Shown here: in pieces, positions 23,674 through 30,274 of the stretch | Numbering within the stretch: position 1 is the first letter of the stretch | Layout: each line of letters begins with the position of its first letter | Assembly: GCF_002727125.1 (NCBI RefSeq) | Contig: NZ_NHOA01000088.1 | Location: forward strand, 1 to 37,967 | Source of the DNA: Halorubrum persicum | GTDB taxonomy: Archaea; Halobacteriota; Halobacteria; Halobacteriales; Haloferacaceae | Length of the DNA stretch: 37,967 nucleotides | Direction: 5' to 3' | Position numbers and translations under genes: made by a program | The notes under the pieces: generated by a model | Told to the model about the DNA's origin: nothing | The model's input: the letters and a program-made list of their open reading frames with translations, nothing else | Database searches by the model: none

Positions 23674-24558
23674 CTATTTCGAAGCCCGACGTTCGGCACC
23701 CAGCTGGTCTCTGAGCCAGTTTGCGATGCTTTCGACGCCGACGACCAATACAAAGATGACGACGATCGCCGCCATCACGCGCGTGTAGTTCCGGGCGCGA
23801 AACGCCATGATGAGCGGATAGCCGATCCCACCAGCGCCGACGATGCCGAGAACGGCGCTTTTCCGTGCGTTGATCTCCAGATAAAACAAGGTCCACGCCA
23901 CGTAGGCGGTCGTCACCTGCGGGATTCGAGCGGAAATCGTTGTTGCGAGAGTGCCGGCCCCGCTCGAACGGATGGCCTCGACAGGGGTCTCGTCGATCTC
24001 TTCCATCTCGTCGGCGAACAGACGGCCGAGATCCCCTACGGTACCCATGACAACCGCAAGGATGCCGGCAACGGGGCCGAGTCCGGCGAGGATGACGAAC
24101 ATCAGCGCATACACCATGCTTGGAACCGCACGGATACCGCCCAAAAGCAGCCGGATCGGTGTCGCGATCTGTGATGATGTGACGTTAGCTGCAGCGAGGA
24201 TCCCAAGACACAGCGCCGCCGGCAGCCCGATGGCGGTACCGAGGCTGGCGATTGCAAGCGTCTCAAGGGCTGCATGTCCGAGCATCGGTCCGTCGCCCTG
24301 TAACTGCATCCACAGCTGCTCCGGTGCCAACATTTCGCTCAGCAGCACATCGATAAGGTTCTCTCGGTGGGCATAGAGGTACCCGAGATCGAATCCGAGC
24401 CAGCGGGCTGTGAGGACAACGACTCCGATGAGAACAACCAAGACGATGATACGAAGCGTCATCCGCCGTCGCCACCGTCGCTGGATCTGGTCGAATTCCT
24501 CGCCGACCGATCCAGTCGTGGGCCGTTCCGACGCAGAGCGCCACCCCTTATCGGTCAT
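23674..24558 (-). CDS. ABC transporter permease, PhnE-type
   Basis: A 294-residue permease with about six transmembrane helices. The first is IIVLVVLIGVVVLTARWLGF. The cytoplasmic EAA-type loop is visible in EEIDETPVEAIRSSGAGTLA followed by ARIPQV. The sequence matches phosphonate-type (PhnE) permeases. The start ATG at 24558 overlaps the end of the ATPase gene by eleven bases. A much longer open frame to 25155 is only antisense to the ATPase gene and is rejected. Substrate is inferred to be a thiamine-related compound from the ThiR-type operator of the operon. Confidence 0.88.
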   Translation of the reverse strand: MTDKGWRSASERPTTGSVGEEFDQIQRRWRRRMTLRIIVLVVLIGVVVLTARWLGFDLGYLYAHRENLIDVLLSEMLAPEQLWMQLQGDGPMLGHAALETLAIASLGTAIGLPAALCLGILAAANVTSSQIATPIRLLLGGIRAVPSMVYALMFVILAGLGPVAGILAVVMGTVGDLGRLFADEMEEIDETPVEAIRSSGAGTLATTISARIPQVTTAYVAWTLFYLEINARKSAVLGIVGAGGIGYPLIMAFRARNYTRVMAAIVVIFVLVVGVESIANWLRDQLGAERRASK

Positions 24559-25252
24559 CGTACACCTCCATAAGTTCCGAAACGGAGAGGTCGTCTGCTG
24601 GCATGTCGAAGACGAGTTGACCTGCAGAGAGACCGAGATATCGATCGGCGAACGACTCGACGAGACGTGGCTGATGGAGGCTGACAAGTCCGACGAGATT
24701 TCGTGTTTTGACGACATCTGCGATCCGCTCGAGGACATCCCGACCGGTCGCCGGGTCGAGGCTCGCAACCGGCTCATCAGCGAGCAACACGACCGGCTCC
24801 TGCTGAAGTGCACGAGCGATGCCGACACGCTGTCGTTCCCCTCCGGAGAGGGTCCCAACTCGGCGTGTCCCGTACCCGTCGAGCCCGACTTCATGAAGCT
24901 GTTCGACCGCAGCACGCTTTTCGGCGGCTGGATACCAGCCGACGGCGGCTCTCCAGCCGGGGATACGGCCGAGAACTCCATCAAGTACGTTCGAGACAGC
25001 AGACTTCTCGTCGACCAACGCTCCCTCTTGGAAGACGAACGCAGCGTCAGTCTGGGCGAGGGGAGCACCGTCGAATTCGATCGTGCCCGTATCGGGTGAC
25101 TCCAAGCCACCGAGACAGCGTAAAAGCGTCGTCTTGCCGGCCCCTGATCGTCCAACGAGAACTGCCAGCTCGCCTCGCTGAAGTTTCAGAGAGACATCTG
25201 CAAGCGCCGACGTACCGCCGTATCGTTTCTTCAGGCCGCTGGCAACGAGCAT
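24548..25252 (-). CDS. ABC transporter ATPase, PhnC-type
   Basis: A 234-residue ATPase: Walker A GRSGAGKTT near residue 35, signature LSGGERQRVGIARA, Walker B VVLLADEPVASLDP and the H-loop VSLHQPRL. It powers the PhnE-type permease. The ATG at 25252 was chosen over a TTG at 25264 because the ABC fold starts immediately after. It lies 12 bases downstream of the binding-protein gene in the operon order binding protein, ATPase, permease. Confidence 0.9.
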   Translation of the reverse strand: MLVASGLKKRYGGTSALADVSLKLQRGELAVLVGRSGAGKTTLLRCLGGLESPDTGTIEFDGAPLAQTDAAFVFQEGALVDEKSAVSNVLDGVLGRIPGWRAAVGWYPAAEKRAAVEQLHEVGLDGYGTRRVGTLSGGERQRVGIARALQQEPVVLLADEPVASLDPATGRDVLERIADVVKTRNLVGLVSLHQPRLVESFADRYLGLSAGQLVFDMPADDLSVSELMEVYDDR

Positions 25253-25264
25253 CCGGAAATCCAA

Positions 25265-26200
25265 TTAGCCCTCGTCTTGCTCTAGGTCTTCGACTTCGAC
25301 GCCCATCTCGCGTGCGACATCTCTGACAGGATCGTACGTGCCGGGTTCGACTTCGCCGAACTGATCGATACGGTGATCTTCGAGTGCTTCCTCGGGCGTG
25401 TCGAGCAAGCGTTCGATCAACTCCTCACGGACCTCCTCCGGCGTATCGGGTTTCGCCACGAGCGGGTCGAATGGAATCGGCTCGCTCTCGGCGATCTTCA
25501 CAATCTCCTCGCCGTCGGGATGCTGGAAGTCGCCGTAAGCGGCCGCGTCGACGTGGCCCCCCTCCAGCGCCTCCAAGGCTGCACCGTGGCCGAAGGCCCA
25601 TTCGATGTCGAAATCCTCCGGCTCGGTATCGATGTCGCCGGCATCGAGGCCGGCTTCTGCGAGCATGTACCGTGGGAACAGCCCACCGCTCGTTGACAAC
25701 GGATCAACCATCGCTATCGTGGTTCTTTTGAGATCGCTGAGGGTCTCGATACCAGTATCAGATCGCGTCGCGATGTACCCATGGTAGGCGTCACTGCCGT
25801 GAGACCAATTGATCACAAGAGGGTGTATCCCCTCGTCTGCCGCGAGTGTGTAAATAATCGGGGAGAGATTCGCTATCTCCGTGTGTCCTCCGACGACGCT
25901 TTCGACAACTGTGCTGTAGCTCGTCGTCGTAACGCCTTTGACGCTGTCAACACCCTCAAAACCATCTTTGAGCCACTCGAACACAGGCGCATATTCGTCC
26001 TGTAACTCTTCTGCATCCTGAAACGGCGGTAATCCAAATTCGATATTTCCGTTCGCCCACTCGCTGACGGCCCCGGCTTCGGATTCCGGCTCCTGGGTGG
26101 CATTGTTGGGTTTCGGCTCGCCTGTGTTACCTTGGAGACAGCCGGCAACTGTCGCTGTGCCGAAGCTACCGACCGTAGCGAGATACGTTCTCCGCCTCAT
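25265..26200 (-). CDS. ABC transporter substrate-binding lipoprotein, PhnD-type
   Basis: A 311-residue protein. It starts with a Tat-type signal (MRRRTYLATVGSFGTATVAG) ending in a lipobox cysteine at residue 21, so it is exported folded and lipid-anchored. The mature part has PhnD-like blocks: LPPFQDAEELQDEYAPVFEW, STVVESVVGGHTEIANLSPI and the ligand-loop DPLSTSGGLFPRYML. It is the first gene of the three-gene transporter operon. The ATG at 26200 lies 23-28 bases from a TATA box that is embedded in a ThiR-type palindrome. Despite the phosphonate-type sequence, the predicted cargo is a thiamine precursor. Confidence 0.88.
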   Translation of the reverse strand: MRRRTYLATVGSFGTATVAGCLQGNTGEPKPNNATQEPESEAGAVSEWANGNIEFGLPPFQDAEELQDEYAPVFEWLKDGFEGVDSVKGVTTTSYSTVVESVVGGHTEIANLSPIIYTLAADEGIHPLVINWSHGSDAYHGYIATRSDTGIETLSDLKRTTIAMVDPLSTSGGLFPRYMLAEAGLDAGDIDTEPEDFDIEWAFGHGAALEALEGGHVDAAAYGDFQHPDGEEIVKIAESEPIPFDPLVAKPDTPEEVREELIERLLDTPEEALEDHRIDQFGEVEPGTYDPVRDVAREMGVEVEDLEQDEG

Positions 26201-26219
26201 AGTTTCATATTTAACCACT

Positions 26220-26233
26220 GGGTTATAACACCC
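26220..26233. promoter_or_regulatory. TATA box overlapped by a ThiR-like operator
   Basis: GGGTTATAACACCC. The TTATAA at 26223-26228 is 23-28 bases before the ATG at 26200. Reversed, it reads GGGTGTTATAACCC, 12 of 14 positions like the palindrome between tenA and thiD. A regulator bound here would exclude TBP. Confidence 0.65.
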
Positions 26234-26548
26234 ACGGGTAAGGCTTCTGTGACCGATAGGCTGCTGGAGTTTGTGTTTCTGCGTGGACGCATCCGAGACC
26301 GCAGTCCTGATAATTTCGTCATCACTCAGCAACAAGCAGACTCACGTTTTGGAGAAGCAGCCTCGCTGTCTTGATTCGCTCTTGATATACGTCGTCGAGT
26401 TTGGCCGTCTTGATGCGGGTGAGATTGGTAAGTGACCGATGTGGTCGATATCCGGGTGTGTTGCGTGGGTCTATTTAAAATGTCTCGCCGATACACGGCA
26501 CATAGAAACGTCTCGGGCTGCGGATAGCTGTGGGAGTGGGTGCGCCTA
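26234..26548. other. Gap at the right edge of the thiamine island
   Basis: No intact gene is seen. A minus-strand open frame without a start codon (stop TGA at 26322-26324) reads about 45 codons ending with IKTARLLLQNVSLLVAE, preceded by TRIKTAKLDDVYQER; it may be the tail of a lost gene. A TATTTAAA stretch lies at about 26471-26478 with nothing clear to drive. The right boundary of the island is probably here, since array-type features resume at 26549. Confidence 0.4.
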
Positions 26549-26589
26549 TTAACCAACACTGGCAATCCACTAGTCATTTTGTTGGTTAA
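26549..26589. repeat. Boundary palindrome, copy 4
   Basis: Arms TTAACCAAC (26549-26557) and GTTGGTTAA (26581-26589) with a 23-base spacer. The right arm encodes the last residues (NQQN) of the zinc-finger protein. It is 14 kb from copy 3, beyond the thiamine island. Confidence 0.8.
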
Positions 26590-27496
26590 GAGAAGGGTAG
26601 CGCTTCGATTTGCTTGGTCCGTAGCGAGGTGCGCCACACACCTGGCATTCCCAGATCGGTTGTTCCGTCCACGCCTCATCAGGGACCGACTCGTGGCTCT
26701 TGAACCGATGGTCGGTCGCCCGTCCACAGCTTTGACAGTTGAGTTCCTGCGTCGTCGGTATCGACGACACTTGGCGATCAGCCGCAGCCTCGCTAGTAGA
26801 TTCGGTCAGCGCCATCGCTGGAACCAGCCACACTGCGTCATCGGCGTTATCGAGGACCGCGTCGAGACGCGACGCGTCGCGGATGCCGTTCCCTCGCTGG
26901 TCGTAGAGCCGCGTTGGGGCCTGCTCCTGACGCTCCGACGCTTCCTGCCCGTGCCACCCAGTCCGGTCACGGGCGGCACTGAGAAGCCGCTCTCCCTCCT
27001 CTGAGGCCACCTGTACCGTGTCGGGGAGTGAGGGCCATTGCTCGACCAGCTGGCGCGCCGGTGGTTCGTCGAGATCGTAGATGAGGGTGTAGTCGTCGAC
27101 GGCCGGCTCCGCCTCGTTGGCGGAGAGGAGGTTCGCCGCGGCGCCGCCCTTCGCGACGGCGCCGTAGAACGTGGTCGACTCGACGATCAGGTGGACGATA
27201 CCGAGGAACGTCGTCGACGCTGACTCGTTCGTTCTAGTGGCGTCACTCCCGAGATGGTTGGTGAGACAGAACCGGCATTTCGTCTGCCCGTCTGGGACTG
27301 ACGCCCCACAGGACCGGCACTCGCCGTCGGTTACCGTCGGCGCATCAGGGTAGCCACCAGCGCTCGTCGCGACGCGTTGCCGCCGGGGGGAGCCCTCACA
27401 GCCGTCGTCCAGCCTCGCGTCCGGAATGTGGGACGCTTCGCCGGTCGGCCGCAGTTCCTCGAAATCCAGATATTGATTACTCATCGATTGACTCAT
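26570..27496 (-). CDS. Zinc-finger protein with the LYDQ...WLVPA domain (308 aa)
   Basis: A 308-residue protein with two zinc modules: CRSCGASVPDGQTKCRFC at about 60-77 and LNCQSCG...WECQVCG near the C-terminus. A middle domain (FLGIVHLIVESTTFYGAVAK, DDYTLIYDLDEPPARQLVEQ) leads to LYDQRGNGIRDASRLDAVL and WLVPAM, shared with the gene at 16414. The function is unknown; the ribbons suggest nucleic-acid contact. The ATG at 27496 lies about 20 bases after an AAATACG TATA-like element. The last four codons lie in boundary palindrome copy 4, so that element is partly coding. Confidence 0.75.
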   Translation of the reverse strand: MSQSMSNQYLDFEELRPTGEASHIPDARLDDGCEGSPRRQRVATSAGGYPDAPTVTDGECRSCGASVPDGQTKCRFCLTNHLGSDATRTNESASTTFLGIVHLIVESTTFYGAVAKGGAAANLLSANEAEPAVDDYTLIYDLDEPPARQLVEQWPSLPDTVQVASEEGERLLSAARDRTGWHGQEASERQEQAPTRLYDQRGNGIRDASRLDAVLDNADDAVWLVPAMALTESTSEAAADRQVSSIPTTQELNCQSCGRATDHRFKSHESVPDEAWTEQPIWECQVCGAPRYGPSKSKRYPSLNQQND

Positions 27497-27563
27497 GGAT
27501 TGTCCCGGCTTCGTATTTCAACTTCAGGTGGACTGTGCTCCCTGCCGTCTTCCGTCTATAGCA

Positions 27564-27609
27564 GATCTCATGAACTCAGCGATGGGAACATCTTATACTT
27601 CATGAGATC
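27564..27609. promoter_or_regulatory. Operator of the VapBC-like pair
   Basis: GATCTCATGAA (27564-27574) and TTCATGAGATC (27599-27609) are perfect eleven-base arms with a 24-base spacer. The right arm abuts a TATA-like CATAAAG, about 22-27 bases before the antitoxin ATG at 27636. Autorepression by the antitoxin is likely. Confidence 0.72.
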
Positions 27610-27635
27610 ATAAAGCGTGGCAAGAGAAGATTCGC

Positions 27636-27947
27636 ATGAGCAGCAACGACACCAAGCACGTCCAAACCGAGCTAAGCGAGGACGAGTACGAACGGTTCCG
27701 CGAGTTTGCGAGGGAACACGGGCTGTCGCTCAAGGAAGCCGGACACGAGGCGCTCATCGAGTGGGTCGAACGACAGCAGCGGGCGGATCCAAACGACCCA
27801 GCGTTTACTGTCCTTGACGACCTCGAAGATGAGTCGCTTCCAGCGTCGGCGGAGACGGACGCTCGCGAGGAAGCCGATCTCGTCGACGAGTGGCACGGCA
27901 GCGACGAGTCGTTCACGCTCGCCGACGATCCGTCCGCGCAATCCTGA
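27636..27947 (+). CDS. Antitoxin of a VapBC-like pair
   Basis: A 103-residue acidic protein. VQTELSEDEYERFREFAREH and GLSLKEAGHEALIEWVERQQ form a short strand and two helices of ribbon-helix-helix type. The C-terminal half is acidic and probably disordered until it binds the toxin. It starts 27 bases after the operator arm and ends six bases before the PIN-domain gene. Both features are typical of an antitoxin gene leading its toxin. Confidence 0.78.
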   Translation: MSSNDTKHVQTELSEDEYERFREFAREHGLSLKEAGHEALIEWVERQQRADPNDPAFTVLDDLEDESLPASAETDAREEADLVDEWHGSDESFTLADDPSAQS

Positions 27948-27953
27948 CCACGG

Positions 27954-28451
27954 ATGGCAGAGCCAGTCGAAACACCGATCGGGACGGTCACGGCCGAGCA
28001 TTTCCGTCCGGGCCACGTTCGACATCAGGTCATCGTCGGCCCGAAGTTCCTCTACGCACTGTTCAATCCTCGCGATCAGATGCATGCAGTTTCACGAGCC
28101 TTCATGACGTTCGTTCGCGACGGTGACCTCCCCTATCGTCGACTCATCGTCAACGATCACATCGTCGACGAGGCGGCCACGCGGCTGAAAAAGCAGGCCT
28201 CGATGCGGAACGCAGCGTCGTTCCTGACGACGCTCGACGAGAGCACGCTCTATCAGTTCGAAGGCGTCTCCACGAACGTCTTCGATGCCGCCAAAACGAT
28301 GTTCGTCGAGTGGACCGACCTGGATGCCTCATTCACCGACTTCATCGTCGCCGCACACATGGACGAATTGGAGGTCGATCACATCCTCACCTACGACCGG
28401 CATTACGATACGTTCGATGTGACGACGCTCCCGTATCGCAGTCAGATCTAG
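27954..28451 (+). CDS. PIN-domain toxin-like protein, first acidic residue apparently replaced
   Basis: A 165-residue PIN-domain protein. FLYALFNPRDQMHAVSRAF, NDHIVDEAATRL, SFTDFIVAAHMDEL and HILTYDRHYDTF are the usual PIN blocks with three acidic positions. The strand that normally starts with the first catalytic aspartate (VDTSF-like) reads VGPKF here, so that residue is glycine. Active VapC toxins cut RNA (often tRNA) with three or four acidic residues, so this protein may be weakened or use another residue. It follows the antitoxin by six bases. The N-terminal 25 residues (VETPIGTVTAEHFRPGHVRH) are an extra segment. Confidence 0.78.
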   Translation: MAEPVETPIGTVTAEHFRPGHVRHQVIVGPKFLYALFNPRDQMHAVSRAFMTFVRDGDLPYRRLIVNDHIVDEAATRLKKQASMRNAASFLTTLDESTLYQFEGVSTNVFDAAKTMFVEWTDLDASFTDFIVAAHMDELEVDHILTYDRHYDTFDVTTLPYRSQI

Positions 28452-28462
28452 AGGTGCCACGC

Positions 28463-29014
28463 ATGTCCGAATCCCCACGGAATGGCGTCCAATCGTGGAC
28501 TGAGTCGATGAGCGCCCGCGAACGCATTCGAGCCGTCGCCGAGACGCTTCGTGAACCCCGGTCGGTTAACTGGATCAGCGAACAGGCCGACGCCGCCTGG
28601 AGCACGACCAACGAGGAACTCCATGCGCTCGTCGAGCAGGGCCAGCTACGCCGCGTCGAGGCCGGCGAGACGACACGTTATCAGCCGGACTACACGCGAC
28701 TGCTCTTCGAGGAGATCCGGACGCTCATCGAGGAAAACACGCGCGAGGAGCTGCGGAGCGAAATGGCCGCGATCACCGAGGAAATCGAGGAGTGGCAGGC
28801 CACTTACGATGTCGAGACGTGGGAGGACCTCGAACAGTCGCTCGCCGACGGCGACCTTGCGAGTGACGAGCTCCGCGACCGCCGTGACGTGATTGCGCGC
28901 TGGGAAGAGAACCTGGAAGATCGTCGGCTTATCAAGCACGCGCTGGCACTCTACTCGGATGTCGAAGCCGCTCGCGAACAGATGACGGACTACAGCAGTT
29001 CTCGGCGGCGGTAG
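28463..29014 (+). CDS. Winged-helix regulator (DUF7342-like)
   Basis: A 183-residue protein. RIRAVAETLREPRSVNWISE, QADAAWSTTNEELHALVEQG and a wing (RRVEAGETTRYQPD) make a winged helix. The C-terminal half is charged and helical with EEWQATYDVETWEDLEQSL. The protein at 29685 (opposite strand) shares this layout, including RRYEDSYDVVSPEELAQQL at the same place, so they are paralogues. The ATG at 28463 follows a GAGGTG site; it lies 11 bases after the PIN gene and is probably in the same transcript. I recall the family as DUF7342, with moderate certainty. Confidence 0.75.
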   Translation: MSESPRNGVQSWTESMSARERIRAVAETLREPRSVNWISEQADAAWSTTNEELHALVEQGQLRRVEAGETTRYQPDYTRLLFEEIRTLIEENTREELRSEMAAITEEIEEWQATYDVETWEDLEQSLADGDLASDELRDRRDVIARWEENLEDRRLIKHALALYSDVEAAREQMTDYSSSRRR

Positions 29015-29095
29015 CGGCGATCGCTGGAAGGCTGGAATATCGATATCGCTCGGCTGGCCGGCGTAGTTGATAGAACCCCCAACTTAGAGATGGTC

Positions 29096-29233
29096 TTACT
29101 CAGTCGCAAGTTCGTTGTAGATTTCCTCGTGTTCGTTGAGGTCTTGGCGGCCGAGGAACCGGATGAGATACTGCCGTGCCTCCTCGGGGGACAGCTCATC
29201 TACACGCTCGGGGAAGTCACGTTCGCTGGGCAT
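29096..29233 (-). CDS. 45-residue protein downstream of the TumE-like gene
   Basis: A short open frame beginning MPSERDFPERVDELSPEEAR, then QYLIRFLGRQDLNEHEEIYN and a few last residues. It starts two bases after the stop of the gene at 29236, has strong acidic haloarchaeal codon use and a compact helical pattern. It is probably translated by coupling. The function is unknown; it is likely part of the same three-gene unit. Confidence 0.6.
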   Translation of the reverse strand: MPSERDFPERVDELSPEEARQYLIRFLGRQDLNEHEEIYNELATE

Positions 29234-29235
29234 TC

Positions 29236-29688
29236 TTACGGTGGGTTTGATGCGCTATTCAGTCTGTCCACGTCGTCGTTTTCGTACGCTGCTCGCCACA
29301 TCGTATGGACAGCACGGGTCACGAGTGACACCTCGCTCACATCGATACAGGACGGTTCGGCTGTTGTCGTGGCTGCGTCGGGCGGTGGGTGGAAATGGAT
29401 CTCGGGAGAGTGCGTATTCGGGTGCCGATCGAACCGCCAGTTGACGTCGTCGCTATCGACGTAGTGGAACGAATACATCCCTAATTCGCTCCATTGGATA
29501 TCGAGCCGAGCGCTGGCGGCGTCGTTGAGTCCGTCGCTGAGCGTGATCTGCAGCTCCGTCGGTGCGACGACGTCATCGTACGCCGTGGCGTCGACTAACG
29601 GCTCAAGTTCGATCCAGAGATCACGTATCCGCTGGAGTGCGGGGAGATAGATCGGTCCGAACTCGCCGGCTCGGTCGTCCTCACTCAT
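29236..29688 (-). CDS. DUF6516/TumE-like toxin candidate
   Basis: A 150-residue protein. IYLPALQRIRDLWIELEPLV opens it, then LQITLSDGLNDAASARLDI, and WSELGMYSFHYVDSDDVNWR FDRHPNTHSP-type sequence with histidines (EIHFHPP). This pattern (a YSFHW-like strand followed by an R-rich, H-rich block) resembles DUF6516 (TumE) toxins. The ATG at 29688 overlaps the stop of the winged-helix gene by four bases (ATGA), the usual antitoxin-toxin overlap. An N-terminal extension to 29766 lies inside the regulator gene and is rejected. The toxin assignment is moderate. Confidence 0.6.
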   Translation of the reverse strand: MSEDDRAGEFGPIYLPALQRIRDLWIELEPLVDATAYDDVVAPTELQITLSDGLNDAASARLDIQWSELGMYSFHYVDSDDVNWRFDRHPNTHSPEIHFHPPPDAATTTAEPSCIDVSEVSLVTRAVHTMWRAAYENDDVDRLNSASNPP

Positions 29689-30197
29689 ACGGCGAGCTGG
29701 TGGCTGGCCTCGGCGTAGGCGAGTGCTGCTTGGGCGACGGCGAGATTCTGCCGTGTCGTGCGCCACGCGGTGAGGTCGTCCCAGCCCTCTGTCTCGTCGC
29801 CGTCGAGTTGCTGGGCGAGTTCCTCCGGTGATACTACGTCGTAGCTGTCTTCGTAGCGCCGGATTTCGGCCTTCATCTCCTTGATACTGTCGAGCAACTC
29901 AGGTCGATCGACTTCCTCACGCAGTTCGCGGATCCGGGACATCAAGATCCGGTCGCTATCTCGCCTATACAGCGTTGTTTGGCCGTCCTGTTCCGTCTCG
30001 GCGAAGCCCGTGTTCACGAGCGTCTTGCAGTGCCGGCGCGCCGTCGGCTCGCTCACGAGGGCACGGTCGGCGATCTCGGCGGCCGACTGCCCGTCGTGGG
30101 TCTGTTCGACGATCTCGTACACCCGCTCGAACGGCGTGGTCTCGTCTTTCCAGTCCGCTTTGACCTGCTCGTTGACGTTGTCCCATGTCTCGGTCAT
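29685..30197 (-). CDS. Winged-helix regulator, probable antitoxin partner (DUF7342-like)
   Basis: A 170-residue protein. PFERVYEIVEQTHDGQSAAE, ADRALVSEPTARRHCKTLVN and a wing (AETEQDGQTTLYRR) form a winged helix. The C-terminal helical part matches the paralogue at 28463. The ATG at 30197 was chosen over a longer frame to 30224 because a TATA-like element (CTATTTG, about 30222-30228) is 25-31 bases upstream, overlapped by an operator palindrome (30225-30245). It leads the TumE-like gene and the 45-residue ORF, so it may repress all three. Confidence 0.78.
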   Translation of the reverse strand: MTETWDNVNEQVKADWKDETTPFERVYEIVEQTHDGQSAAEIADRALVSEPTARRHCKTLVNTGFAETEQDGQTTLYRRDSDRILMSRIRELREEVDRPELLDSIKEMKAEIRRYEDSYDVVSPEELAQQLDGDETEGWDDLTAWRTTRQNLAVAQAALAYAEASHQLAV

Positions 30198-30224
30198 ATT
30201 GAGTGCTACGCGGTCGAAGAACAA

Positions 30225-30245
30225 ATAGTTTCCTGAGAAAACTAT
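30225..30245. promoter_or_regulatory. Operator palindrome of the winged-helix/TumE-like operon
   Basis: ATAGTTT (30225-30231) and AAACTAT (30239-30245), perfect seven-base arms with a seven-base spacer, overlap the TATA-like element of the gene at 29685. It is a likely site for autorepression. Confidence 0.6.
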
Positions 30246-30274
30246 CTAACGACAGTGCTTGTACAGGGGCGTTG

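Noticed and set aside
24559-25155. N-terminal extension of the ABC permease
   Set aside because: It overlaps the ATPase gene and has unlike composition; the permease starts at the ATG at 24558.
9121-26589. The TTAACCAAC elements as site-specific (Xer/dif-like) recombination sites
   Set aside because: The 23-24 base spacer is far longer than the 6-8 bases between Xer arms, and no integrase gene is nearby; kept only as an open question.
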